This document shows positions 57,262 through 64,000 of a stretch of 64,000 bases of DNA, piece after piece (position 1 is the first letter of the stretch; each line of letters opens with the position of its first letter). Both the position numbers and the translations under genes were made by a program. Origin of the DNA: an uncultured Oscillospiraceae bacterium (GTDB lineage Bacteria; Bacillota; Clostridia; Oscillospirales; Acutalibacteraceae); NCBI GenBank assembly GCA_900544375.1, contig UQUZ01000010.1, positions 4,349 through 68,348 of the forward strand. Reading direction: 5' to 3'. The notes under the pieces are model-generated. The model saw nothing but the letters and a program-made list of their open reading frames with translations. It was not told the DNA's origin and made no database searches.

Positions 57262-57897
57262 ATGCAAAAAGGTTTGATCGGCAAGAAAATCGGCATGACG
57301 CAGCTTTTTGACGAGCAGGGCAATGTTGTCCCCGTTACCGTTATTGAAGCAGGCCCGTGCCCGGTCGTCCAGAAAAAGACGGTCGAAAACGACGGCTACG
57401 AAGCCGTGCAGCTCGGTTTTCAGGATGTCAAGGCTCAGCGCGTCAACAAGCCCATGAAGGGCCATTTCGCGAAGGGCAATGTCGCTCCGAAAAAGGTGCT
57501 GCGTGAATTTCGTCTCGCGGATATCAGCGCGATGAATGTCGGCGATATCCTGAAGGCTGACGTCTTTGCGGCGGGCGATCACATCGATGTGGTCGGCACC
57601 AGCAAAGGAAAAGGCACGGCAGGCGCGATTAAGAGATGGAATTTTTCCCGCCTGAAAGAGTCCCACGGTACCGGCCCGGTCGCAAGGCATGCCGGTTCGC
57701 TCGGCGCGTGCAGCGATCCCTCCCGCGTATTCAAAGGCAAGAAGCTTGCGGGCCATCTGGGCGCGGAACGTGTCACAATCCAGAATTTAGACGTTGTCAA
57801 GGTGGATGTGGAAAACAACCTCATCGCGGTCAAGGGCGCAGTGCCCGGCCCGAAGAACGGGATTGTCCTGCTCGCCGACAGTGTCAAGAACGCGTAA
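57262..57897 (+). CDS. rplC: 50S ribosomal protein L3
   Basis: 211 residues. GLIGKKIGMTQLFDEQGNVV at the start and the internal loop FSRLKESHGTGPVARHAGSLG that reaches the peptidyl transferase centre identify L3. AGGAGGAAAGG precedes the ATG. Follows rpsJ after 70 bases. Confidence 0.97.
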   Translation: MQKGLIGKKIGMTQLFDEQGNVVPVTVIEAGPCPVVQKKTVENDGYEAVQLGFQDVKAQRVNKPMKGHFAKGNVAPKKVLREFRLADISAMNVGDILKADVFAAGDHIDVVGTSKGKGTAGAIKRWNFSRLKESHGTGPVARHAGSLGACSDPSRVFKGKKLAGHLGAERVTIQNLDVVKVDVENNLIAVKGAVPGPKNGIVLLADSVKNA

Positions 57898-57913
57898 GGA
57901 AGGAGTGGAACAA

Positions 57914-58537
57914 ATGCCTAACGTATCAGTTTTCGACGCCGCCGGCAAAAAGGTGGAAGACCTCGCCCTGAGCGAAGCAATCTTCGGCATCACGCCCAAC
58001 GTTCCGGCGATGCACCTCATGGTGGTAAGCTATCTGGCAAACCAGCGCCAGGGCACGCAGTCTACCCTTACGCGCTCTGAAGTCAGCGGCGGTGGCAAAA
58101 AGCCGTGGCGCCAGAAGGGCTCCGGCCGTGCAAGGCAGGGCTCGACCCGCGCTCCCCAGTGGACGCACGGCGGTATTTCACATGGCCCGAAGCCGCGTGA
58201 ATACGGCATTTCCGTCAACAAGAAGGTAAAGCGCCTTGCCATGAAGAGCGCGCTTTCCAGCAAGGTTGCGGGCAATGAGCTCGTTGTGCTCGACAAGCTC
58301 GCGCTCAGCGAAATTAAGACCAAAGAGGTTGTCAAGGTGCTCGGCGCCCTTCAGACCGGCAAAAAAACGCTCATCGTTCTGCCGGAGAAGGACGACACGG
58401 TTTACCGCAGCGCGCGCAACATCGCAGGCGTGAAAACAACGCTTGTCAGCACCCTGAACGTTTACGACATCCTTAACTGCGACACGATTCTTGTCCTCAA
58501 GGACGCTGTCGCGAAGATTGAGGAGGTATATGCATGA
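57914..58537 (+). CDS. rplD: 50S ribosomal protein L4
   Basis: 207 residues. The long loop with GGGKKPWRQKGSGRARQGS that lines the exit tunnel is present. In some bacteria L4 represses its own operon by binding the leader, which is of interest given the long S10 leader here. The ATG at 57914 follows AGGAG. The stop overlaps the rplW start as ATGA. Confidence 0.97.
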   Translation: MPNVSVFDAAGKKVEDLALSEAIFGITPNVPAMHLMVVSYLANQRQGTQSTLTRSEVSGGGKKPWRQKGSGRARQGSTRAPQWTHGGISHGPKPREYGISVNKKVKRLAMKSALSSKVAGNELVVLDKLALSEIKTKEVVKVLGALQTGKKTLIVLPEKDDTVYRSARNIAGVKTTLVSTLNVYDILNCDTILVLKDAVAKIEEVYA

Positions 58538-58830
58538 GCAAGTTAGCACAGGATATCGTCCTGCGCCCGGTCATCACCGAAGAGAGCATGCAGGGCATTG
58601 CCTTGAACAAATACACGTTTCAGGTAGCCAAGGATGCCAACAAGGTGGAGATCGCTCAGGCGGTTGAAAAGCTTTTCGGCGTAGAAGTTGAAAAGGTCAA
58701 TACGATCAATGTCCGCGGCAAGCTCCGCAGGCAAGGCCGTTACGAGGGATACACAGCCTCTTGGAAAAAGGCGATCGTAACGCTTACGGAAAAGTCCAAG
58801 AAGATCGATTTCTTCGACGGCATGATGTAA
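58534..58830 (+). CDS. rplW: 50S ribosomal protein L23
   Basis: 98 residues. ILRPVITEESM and YTFQVAKDANKVEIAQAVEKLFGVEVEKVNT are characteristic. L23 lies at the tunnel exit and docks trigger factor and SRP. Overlaps rplD by 4 bases, so translation is coupled. Confidence 0.97.
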   Translation: MSKLAQDIVLRPVITEESMQGIALNKYTFQVAKDANKVEIAQAVEKLFGVEVEKVNTINVRGKLRRQGRYEGYTASWKKAIVTLTEKSKKIDFFDGMM

Positions 58831-58911
58831 GAAAAATCCCCTTAAAATACCCGGCGGCGACGTATGGAGCCCGGCATGCTCCGCAAAGCCGCTACGAGGA
58901 GAGTGAACCAA

Positions 58912-59745
58912 ATGTCGATTAAAATCTACAATCCGACCACGAACGCACGGCGTAATATGTCGGTAACGGATTACACGGAGCTGTCGAAGAACGGCCCTGA
59001 GAGAAGCCTGCTGGCTCCTCTGAACAAAAACTCCGGCCGCAACAGCTACGGCAGGATCACCGTCCGTCACCGCGGCGGCGGCAACCGTAAAAAATACCGT
59101 ATTATCGATTTCAAGCGCGATAAGTTCGACATGGGCGCACAGGTGCTCAGCATCGAATACGACCCGAACCGTTCCGCCCATATCGCCCTGCTTCAGTATG
59201 AAGACGGCGAGAAGCGCTACATCCTCGCTCCCGCGGGCCTGAAGGCCGGCGATACTGTTGAGGCGGGCGCTAACGCGGATATCAAGCCCGGCAACGCACT
59301 GCCGCTTGCTAATATCCCGACCGGTACGTTCATCCACAATGTGGAGCTTTATCCCGGCCGTGGCGGGCAGCTGGCCCGCGCAGCGGGCAACGCCGCTCAG
59401 CTCATGGCAAAGGAAGGCGCTTATGCGTTGCTCCGTCTGCCCTCCGGCGAGTTGCGTAACGTATCCGTTAACTGCATGGCGACCATTGGCCAGGTAGGCA
59501 ATGTCGATCATGAGAATGTTAAAATTGGTAAAGCTGGCCGTAAGCGCCACATGGGCTGGAGGCCGACGGTTCGCGGCTCTGTCATGAACCCGAACGACCA
59601 TCCGCACGGCGGCGGCGAAGGCAAATCCCCGATCGGCCGTCCCGGTCCGGTCACGCCGTGGGGCAAGCCTGCTCTTGGCTACAAGACGCGCGCGAAGAAG
59701 AACCGCTCCGACAAGATGATTGTCAAGCGCCGTAACGGCAAGTAG
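58912..59745 (+). CDS. rplB: 50S ribosomal protein L2
   Basis: 277 residues. RHRGGGNRKKYR, GRGGQLARAAG and NPNDHPHGGGEGKSPIGRP are conserved, the last with the histidine near the peptidyl transferase centre. The start is the ATG at 58912; the frame opens 16 codons earlier without a better binding site. Confidence 0.97.
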   Translation: MSIKIYNPTTNARRNMSVTDYTELSKNGPERSLLAPLNKNSGRNSYGRITVRHRGGGNRKKYRIIDFKRDKFDMGAQVLSIEYDPNRSAHIALLQYEDGEKRYILAPAGLKAGDTVEAGANADIKPGNALPLANIPTGTFIHNVELYPGRGGQLARAAGNAAQLMAKEGAYALLRLPSGELRNVSVNCMATIGQVGNVDHENVKIGKAGRKRHMGWRPTVRGSVMNPNDHPHGGGEGKSPIGRPGPVTPWGKPALGYKTRAKKNRSDKMIVKRRNGK

Positions 59746-59768
59746 TCGATGAAAGGAGCTTAAGAATT

Positions 59769-60047
59769 ATGGGCAGAAGCGTGAAAAAGGGCCCTTTCGT
59801 ACAGCCTAAGCTGCTCGAAAGAGTCCAGAAAATGAACGAAGCAGGCGAGAAGATCGTCTTAAAAACTTGGAGCCGCAGCTCCACTATTTTCCCGGACTTC
59901 GTCGGCCACACCTTTGCCGTTCACGACGGGCGCAAGCATGTGCCGGTTTATGTGACGGAGGACATGGTTGGCCACAAGCTCGGCGAGTTTGCTCCCACGA
60001 GGACCTTCCGGGGCCACGCGGGGTCGAAAACCTCGAATTCCAAATAA
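59769..60047 (+). CDS. rpsS: 30S ribosomal protein S19
   Basis: 92 residues. MGRSVKKGPFV at the start and GHTFAVHDGRKHVPVYVTEDMVGHKLGEF are typical. S19 forms part of the 30S head with S13. ATG follows AAAGGAG. Confidence 0.97.
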   Translation: MGRSVKKGPFVQPKLLERVQKMNEAGEKIVLKTWSRSSTIFPDFVGHTFAVHDGRKHVPVYVTEDMVGHKLGEFAPTRTFRGHAGSKTSNSK

Positions 60048-60070
60048 CGGTCGAAAGGAGTGTGTCAAAC

Positions 60071-60406
60071 ATGGAAGCAATGGCTAAGGTTACGCACGTG
60101 CGCATTGCGCCGCGCAAGGTGCAGATTGTTCTGGATCTGATCCGTAATCAGCCCGCTGATAAGGCCATGGCAATTCTCAAGCACACGCCCAAGGCCGCGT
60201 GTGAAATTCTTGAGAAGCTGCTCAAGTCGGCAATCGCAAACGCTGAGGCAAACAACAATATGGATGTTTCCAGGCTGTATGTGGCGAAGTGCTATGTCTG
60301 CCAGGGCCCGACCCTCAAGCGTCTGAGGCCGAGAGCACAGGGGCGCGGATTCCGCATCAACAAGAAAACGTCGCACATCACCCTTGTACTCAAGGAAATG
60401 GAATAA
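60071..60406 (+). CDS. rplV: 50S ribosomal protein L22
   Basis: 111 residues. VRIAPRKVQIVLDLIR, the NAEANNNMD loop and the RPRAQGRGFRINKKTSHI hairpin that reaches into the exit tunnel are conserved (changes in this loop give macrolide resistance). AAAGGAG is 11 bases before the ATG. Confidence 0.97.
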   Translation: MEAMAKVTHVRIAPRKVQIVLDLIRNQPADKAMAILKHTPKAACEILEKLLKSAIANAEANNNMDVSRLYVAKCYVCQGPTLKRLRPRAQGRGFRINKKTSHITLVLKEME

Positions 60407-60425
60407 GCGAAGAGGAGGTTAAACA

Positions 60426-61097
60426 ATGGGCCAGAAGATTAATCCCACCGGCTTGCGTGTCGGTGTTATTAAGGATTGGGAATCCCGCTGGTATGCGAAG
60501 AACGCAGACTTCGGCGATATGCTTGTAGAAGATTATAATCTGCGCGAGTGGCTGCTGACTAAGCTTGCCCCGGCCGGCGTTCCCAAGATCGAGATTGAGC
60601 GCGACGCAAACCGTGTGCGTATCAATATCCACTGCGCAAAGCCCGGCATGGTAATCGGCCGCGGTGGCTCCGAGATTGACAAGCTCAAAGCGGAGTGCGA
60701 GAAGAAGCTCGGCAAGGACGTTTCTCTGAATATTGTGGAGATTAAGTCCCCCGATCTGAATGCGCAGCTTGTGGCGGAGAGCATCGCTTCCCAGCTCGAA
60801 CGCCGTATTTCCTTCCGCCGCGCCCTCAAGCAGGCCATCGGCCGCACAATGAAGCTTGGCGCGAAGGGCATCAAAACGCAGGTTTCCGGCCGTTTGGGCG
60901 GCGCCGATATCGCCCGTACGGAGCACTATCATGAGGGAACTATCCCGTTGCAGACCATCCGCGCGGATATCGATTACGGCTTTGCTGAGGCAAAGACGAC
61001 GTATGGCCGCGTTGGCGTGAAGGTCTGGATTTATCGCGGCGAGGTGCTGCATGACAATGCAAACCGCAGGCCGCGCAGGGAAGGAGGAGCTCGATAA
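60426..61097 (+). CDS. rpsC: 30S ribosomal protein S3
   Basis: 223 residues. The KH domain has GMVIGRGGSEIDKL; the C-terminal part has TMKLGAKGIKTQVSGRLGGADIART and the usual YGRVGVKVWIYRGEVL. S3 lines the mRNA entry site. The stop shares one base with the rplP start (TAATG). Confidence 0.97.
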   Translation: MGQKINPTGLRVGVIKDWESRWYAKNADFGDMLVEDYNLREWLLTKLAPAGVPKIEIERDANRVRINIHCAKPGMVIGRGGSEIDKLKAECEKKLGKDVSLNIVEIKSPDLNAQLVAESIASQLERRISFRRALKQAIGRTMKLGAKGIKTQVSGRLGGADIARTEHYHEGTIPLQTIRADIDYGFAEAKTTYGRVGVKVWIYRGEVLHDNANRRPRREGGAR

Positions 61098-61522
61098 TGC
61101 TGTTACCGAAGCGTGTCAAATACCGCAGGGTGCAAAGAGGCCGTTTGAAAGGCAAGGCTACCCGCGGCAATCAGGTAAACTACGGCGATTTTGGTCTCGT
61201 TGCACTCGAGCCCGCCTGGATCACCTCCAATCAGATTGAGGCGGCCCGTATCGCCATGACGCGTTACATCAAGCGCGGCGGCCAGGTTTGGATCAAGATC
61301 TTCCCGGATAAGCCGATCACCGAGAAGCCGGCCGAAACCCGCATGGGTTCCGGTAAAGGTTCCCCCGAGTATTGGGTGGCGGTTGTAAAGCCCGGCAGGG
61401 TCATGTTTGAGATCGCGGGCGTTGATGAGGAGCTTGCGCGTGAGGCGATGCGCCTTGCGGCCAACAAGCTGCCGATCAAGTGCAAATTTGTAACGAAAGA
61501 AGAAACGGGTGGTGAGCAGTAA
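61097..61522 (+). CDS. rplP: 50S ribosomal protein L16
   Basis: 141 residues. MLLPKRVKYRRVQRGRLKGK at the start and RMGSGKGSPEYWVAVVKPGR are conserved. L16 helps position tRNA in the A site. It shares one base with rpsC and again with rpmC (TAATG at both ends), a sign of tightly coupled translation. Confidence 0.97.
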   Translation: MLLPKRVKYRRVQRGRLKGKATRGNQVNYGDFGLVALEPAWITSNQIEAARIAMTRYIKRGGQVWIKIFPDKPITEKPAETRMGSGKGSPEYWVAVVKPGRVMFEIAGVDEELAREAMRLAANKLPIKCKFVTKEETGGEQ

Positions 61523-61725
61523 TGAAAGCCAGTGAAATGAGAAAACTGTCCCCCGCGGAGCTTGATGCCAAGCTGATCGAATTAAAGGACGAGCTTTTTA
61601 ATCTGCGCTTCCAGCAAGCCATAAACCAGCTCGATAACCCGATGCGAATCAATGCCGTCAAGAAGGATATCGCCCGCATCAAAACGATTCAGCGCGATAT
61701 CGAACTGCACGGCGCGACTTCGTGA
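61522..61725 (+). CDS. rpmC: 50S ribosomal protein L29
   Basis: 67 residues, two helices. EMRKLSPAELDAKLIELKDELFNLRFQQA is typical. L29 lies near the exit tunnel beside L23. It begins in the stop codon of rplP. Confidence 0.96.
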   Translation: MKASEMRKLSPAELDAKLIELKDELFNLRFQQAINQLDNPMRINAVKKDIARIKTIQRDIELHGATS

Positions 61726-61743
61726 GGGAAGGGAGGCTAAAGC

Positions 61744-62001
61744 ATGAGCGAAAGAAACCTCAGAAAAACGCAGGTGGGTATTGTCACCAGCGATAAGATG
61801 GATAAAACCGTGGTTGTTTCCGTAAAGGACAGGGTAAAGCATCCGCTTTACAAGAAAATTGTCAACCGCACTGTGAAGCTCAAGGCACACGATGAGAAGA
61901 ATGAGTGCGGCATAGGCGACCGTGTTCTCGTCATGGAGACCCGCCCGATGTCGAAGGACAAGAGATGGCGCGTGGTCGAAATCATTGAAAAAGCCAAATA
62001 A
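61744..62001 (+). CDS. rpsQ: 30S ribosomal protein S17
   Basis: 85 residues. GIVTSDKMDKTVVVSVKDRVKHPLYKK and the RPMSKDKRWRVVEIIE end identify S17, an early assembly protein that binds 16S rRNA. AAGGGAGG precedes the ATG. Confidence 0.97.
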   Translation: MSERNLRKTQVGIVTSDKMDKTVVVSVKDRVKHPLYKKIVNRTVKLKAHDEKNECGIGDRVLVMETRPMSKDKRWRVVEIIEKAK

Positions 62002-62030
62002 GTTTGGCGTAACACAAGGAGGAAAACACT

Positions 62031-62399
62031 GTGATACAGCAGCAGAGTTACCTCAAGGTTGCCGACAATACGGGCGCGAAGGAGCTTATGTGTATCCGCG
62101 TGCTCGGCGGTTCCGGCAGGAGGTATGCCAACATCGGCGACGTAGTGGTTGCTTCGGTTAAAAAAGCAGCACCCGGCGGCGTTGTAAAAAAAGGCGAAGT
62201 TGTAAAAGCGGTTGTCGTCCGCACCGCGAGCGGCGTGCGCCGCGAGGACGGTACGTATATCCGGTTCGACGAGAATGCGGCCGTTATTATTAAGGACGAT
62301 AAGAATCCCAGGGGCACACGTATTTTTGGACCGGTGGCCAGAGAACTGCGCGAGAAAGATTATCTCAAGATTCTCTCCCTCGCTCCGGAAGTGCTTTAA
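62031..62399 (+). CDS. rplN: 50S ribosomal protein L14
   Basis: 122 residues from a GTG start, with AAGGAGGA seven or so bases upstream. QQSYLKVADNTGAKELMCIRVLGG and VIIKDDKNPRGTRIFGPVARELR are conserved. L14 forms part of the subunit interface and is the target of RsfS silencing. Confidence 0.97.
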   Translation: MIQQQSYLKVADNTGAKELMCIRVLGGSGRRYANIGDVVVASVKKAAPGGVVKKGEVVKAVVVRTASGVRREDGTYIRFDENAAVIIKDDKNPRGTRIFGPVARELREKDYLKILSLAPEVL

Positions 62400-62415
62400 G
62401 GGGAGGTAAGAATTT

Positions 62416-62745
62416 ATGAACAATAAAGTGCATGTGAAAACCGGCGATGAGGTCATCGTCATCAACGGCAAGAATCGCGGCATGAAGGGCAAGGTTTTAC
62501 AGGTTAGCCCCGCTGAGGGCAAGGTCATCGTCGAGGGCGTTAACATTGTTACCAAGCATGTGAAACCCCGCAAGATGGGCGAGCCCGGCGGCCTGATTAA
62601 GGCGGAAAGCGCGCTCTATGCCAGCAAGGTTCAGCTCATCTGCCCGAAGTGCGGCCGCCCGACCCGGATTGGCCACGCGATCAACAGCAAGGGCAAGAAG
62701 GTGCGCACCTGCAAGAAGAGCGACTGCCTCGCTCAGTTTGAATAA
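62416..62745 (+). CDS. rplX: 50S ribosomal protein L24
   Basis: 109 residues. VKTGDEVIVINGKNRGMKGKVLQV is the KOW domain; NIVTKHVKPRKMGEPGG follows. The C-terminus has CPKCGRPTRIGH and a later Cys pair, the zinc-ribbon-like end found in many Firmicute L24s. Starts rRNA folding on the 50S side. Confidence 0.96.
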   Translation: MNNKVHVKTGDEVIVINGKNRGMKGKVLQVSPAEGKVIVEGVNIVTKHVKPRKMGEPGGLIKAESALYASKVQLICPKCGRPTRIGHAINSKGKKVRTCKKSDCLAQFE

Positions 62746-62762
62746 AGGGAGGGACATGACAC

Positions 62763-63302
62763 ATGGCAAGACTCAAGGAACTCTATGTCAATGAGGTAGC
62801 CCCTGCACTGATGAAAAAGTTCGCGTATAAAAGCGTCATGCAAATCCCGAAGCTTGACAAGATCGTCATCAATGTCGGCTGCGGCGAAGCGCGCGACAAC
62901 CCGAAGGTGCTTGACGCCGTCGTTGCCGACGTTTCCGCGATCACGGGCCAGAAGCCCGTTCTGTGCAAGGCGAAAAAATCCGTTGCAAACTTTAAGCTCC
63001 GCGAGGGCATGGTAATCGGCGTAAAAGTTACCCTGCGCGGCGAGCGGATGTATGAATTCCTCGACCGTTTCTTCAATCTCGCGCTGCCCCGCGTGAGGGA
63101 CTTCCGGGGCATTAACCCCAACTCCTTTGACGGCCGCGGAAACTATTCCATGGGTATCAGGGAGCAGCTGATTTTCCCGGAAATTGATTATGATAAGATC
63201 GATAAAGTCCGCGGTATGGACATCTGCTTTGTCACCACCGCAAACACGGACGAAGAAGCCCGCGAGCTGCTCGCTCTGATGGGCGCTCCGTTCTCGAAGT
63301 AA
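62763..63302 (+). CDS. rplE: 50S ribosomal protein L5
   Basis: 179 residues. MQIPKLDKIVINVGCGEARDN, GQKPVLCKAKKSVANFKLREG and RDFRGINPNSFDGRGNYSMGI are conserved. L5 carries 5S rRNA into the 50S subunit. Confidence 0.97.
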   Translation: MARLKELYVNEVAPALMKKFAYKSVMQIPKLDKIVINVGCGEARDNPKVLDAVVADVSAITGQKPVLCKAKKSVANFKLREGMVIGVKVTLRGERMYEFLDRFFNLALPRVRDFRGINPNSFDGRGNYSMGIREQLIFPEIDYDKIDKVRGMDICFVTTANTDEEARELLALMGAPFSK

Positions 63303-63314
63303 GGAGGGATTATT

Positions 63315-63500
63315 GTGGCCAAAAAGTCGATGAAAGTCAAACAGGCAAGACCCGCGAAATATTCATCCAGGGAATACAACAGGTGCAAAATCTGTGGCCG
63401 GCCGCACGCCTATCTTCGGAAGTACGGAGTTTGCCGTATCTGCTTTAGGGAGCTCGCCCATGCGGGCCAGATCCCAGGCGTGAAGAAGGCCAGCTGGTAA
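63315..63500 (+). CDS. rpsZ: 30S ribosomal protein S14, zinc type
   Basis: 61 residues from a GTG start after AAGGAGG. Four cysteines (24, 27, 40, 43) form the zinc site of the short C+ type of S14; the longer C- type lacks them. This type is usual in Firmicutes when zinc is available. Confidence 0.97.
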   Translation: MAKKSMKVKQARPAKYSSREYNRCKICGRPHAYLRKYGVCRICFRELAHAGQIPGVKKASW

Positions 63501-63527
63501 AGAGCAATTGCAAAGGAGGTTGACGGC

Positions 63528-63926
63528 ATGCAAATTACCGATTCGATAGCCGATATGCTCACCAGAATTCGCAATGCGAATTCGGCAAAGCATGATACGG
63601 TTCAGATTCCCGCATCCAACATGAAGAAAGCAATTGCTCAGATTCTTGTGGATGAGGGCTATGTAAAAAGCTTTAAAGTGATTGACGACGGCAAGCAGGG
63701 TATGATTGAGATTGCGCTCAAATATGGCCCGAACAAATCCCAGGTCATCACTGGTCTGCGCAGGGTTTCCAAGCCCGGCCTGCGCATTTACACCAATTGT
63801 GAGGAGATGCCCAAGGTCATGAAGGGCCTCGGTGTTGCAATCCTCTCCACATCCAAGGGCGTTATGACGGACAAGGAAGCCCGCAAGGCCAATGTTGGCG
63901 GCGAGGTCCTTGCATTTATCTGGTAA
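63528..63926 (+). CDS. rpsH: 30S ribosomal protein S8
   Basis: 132 residues. ITDSIADMLTRIRNANSAKH at the start and ILSTSKGVMTDKEARKANVGGEVLAFIW at the end are conserved. S8 binds the central domain of 16S rRNA; in E. coli it represses the spc operon. GGAGG lies about eight bases before the ATG. Confidence 0.97.
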   Translation: MQITDSIADMLTRIRNANSAKHDTVQIPASNMKKAIAQILVDEGYVKSFKVIDDGKQGMIEIALKYGPNKSQVITGLRRVSKPGLRIYTNCEEMPKVMKGLGVAILSTSKGVMTDKEARKANVGGEVLAFIW

Positions 63927-63938
63927 GGAGGGAATTGA

Positions 63939-64000
63939 ATGTCTCGTATAGGTAGAGCTCCAATCCAAGTTCCTGCCGGTGTCGATGTCAAGATTGACGG
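63939..64000 (+). CDS. rplF: 50S ribosomal protein L6 (partial, runs off the window)
   Basis: The first 20 codons (MSRIGRAPIQVPAGVDVKID) match the start of L6, the next gene in the standard spc order. AAGGAGGG precedes the ATG. The rest lies beyond the window. Confidence 0.93.
   Translation, partial: MSRIGRAPIQVPAGVDVKID

Overview
The window looks like chromosome of a spore-forming, anaerobic, gut-type member of the Clostridia, most likely Oscillospirales/Ruminococcaceae-like. The evidence is a YqfD sporulation protein, the single-chain clostridial PurL with a fused glutaminase, zinc-type S14 (four Cys), DUF975 and DUF1836 proteins, an EFR1 flavodoxin/ferredoxin, many glycoside hydrolases, AGGAGG-type ribosome binding sites with frequent GTG/TTG starts, and SigA-type promoters. 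Composition is moderately GC-rich in the core genes and clearly more AT-rich in a few accessory stretches (about 263-870, 24.5-26.1 kb, 43.15-43.3 kb, 54.7-54.9 kb and the 3' half of the gene at 54.9-56.3 kb).

Layout. 1-2.8 kb: tail of yqfD, a 1 kb non-coding stretch (DnaA-box-like cluster, a candidate structured RNA with its own promoter and terminator, a 20-bp palindrome), then an EFR1 protein coupled to a cell-wall amidase. 3-6.5 kb: a GH29 fucosidase and two convergent membrane-protein genes. 6.7-13.2 kb: purL, an archaeal-type phosphoglycerate mutase/proposed homoserine kinase, and metY. 13.2-19.1 kb: a TetR-MMPL exporter-lipoprotein operon read leftwards, with two TetR-type operators. 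19.2-24.4 kb: proC, HPr, DUF1836, GDPD, a PflA-like radical SAM protein and a hemolysin-III protein. 24.6-29.1 kb: accessory region with a secreted protein of unknown function, two small paralogous membrane proteins, a permuted NlpC/P60-like hydrolase, a STAS-less SulP-like transporter and an 86-codon ORF or small RNA. 29.3-33.8 kb: a three-gene ABC exporter, then coaX (with a lone type I-C-like CRISPR repeat in its leader) and a probable pantothenate ECF S component. 34-42.9 kb: a C45-type acyltransferase/hydrolase, metG with a hydrolase, a nucleoside phosphorylase and tatD, then uvrA under a LexA-type box.

43-51.5 kb: a GPH sugar symporter, a secreted protein of unknown function with a truncated paralogue nearby, and a GH36-GH2 operon. 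These suggest uptake and cytosolic hydrolysis of galactosides or related oligosaccharides. 51.5-54.6 kb: csoR-copA copper efflux operon, where copA carries an in-frame CopZ-like domain with its own internal Shine-Dalgarno and ATG. 54.7-56.3 kb: a DUF4417 gene with a leader full of inverted repeats. 56.5-64 kb: the canonical S10-spc ribosomal protein operon (S10 to the start of L6), preceded by a long leader with an attenuator-like hairpin.

I saw no rRNA, tRNA, insertion sequence, prophage or CRISPR-cas locus in the window. The most unusual items are the lone CRISPR repeat in the coaX leader, the copA/copZ nested start, the candidate RNA at 897-1166, the hairpin-rich leader of the DUF4417 gene, and the secreted protein plus paired mini-membrane proteins.
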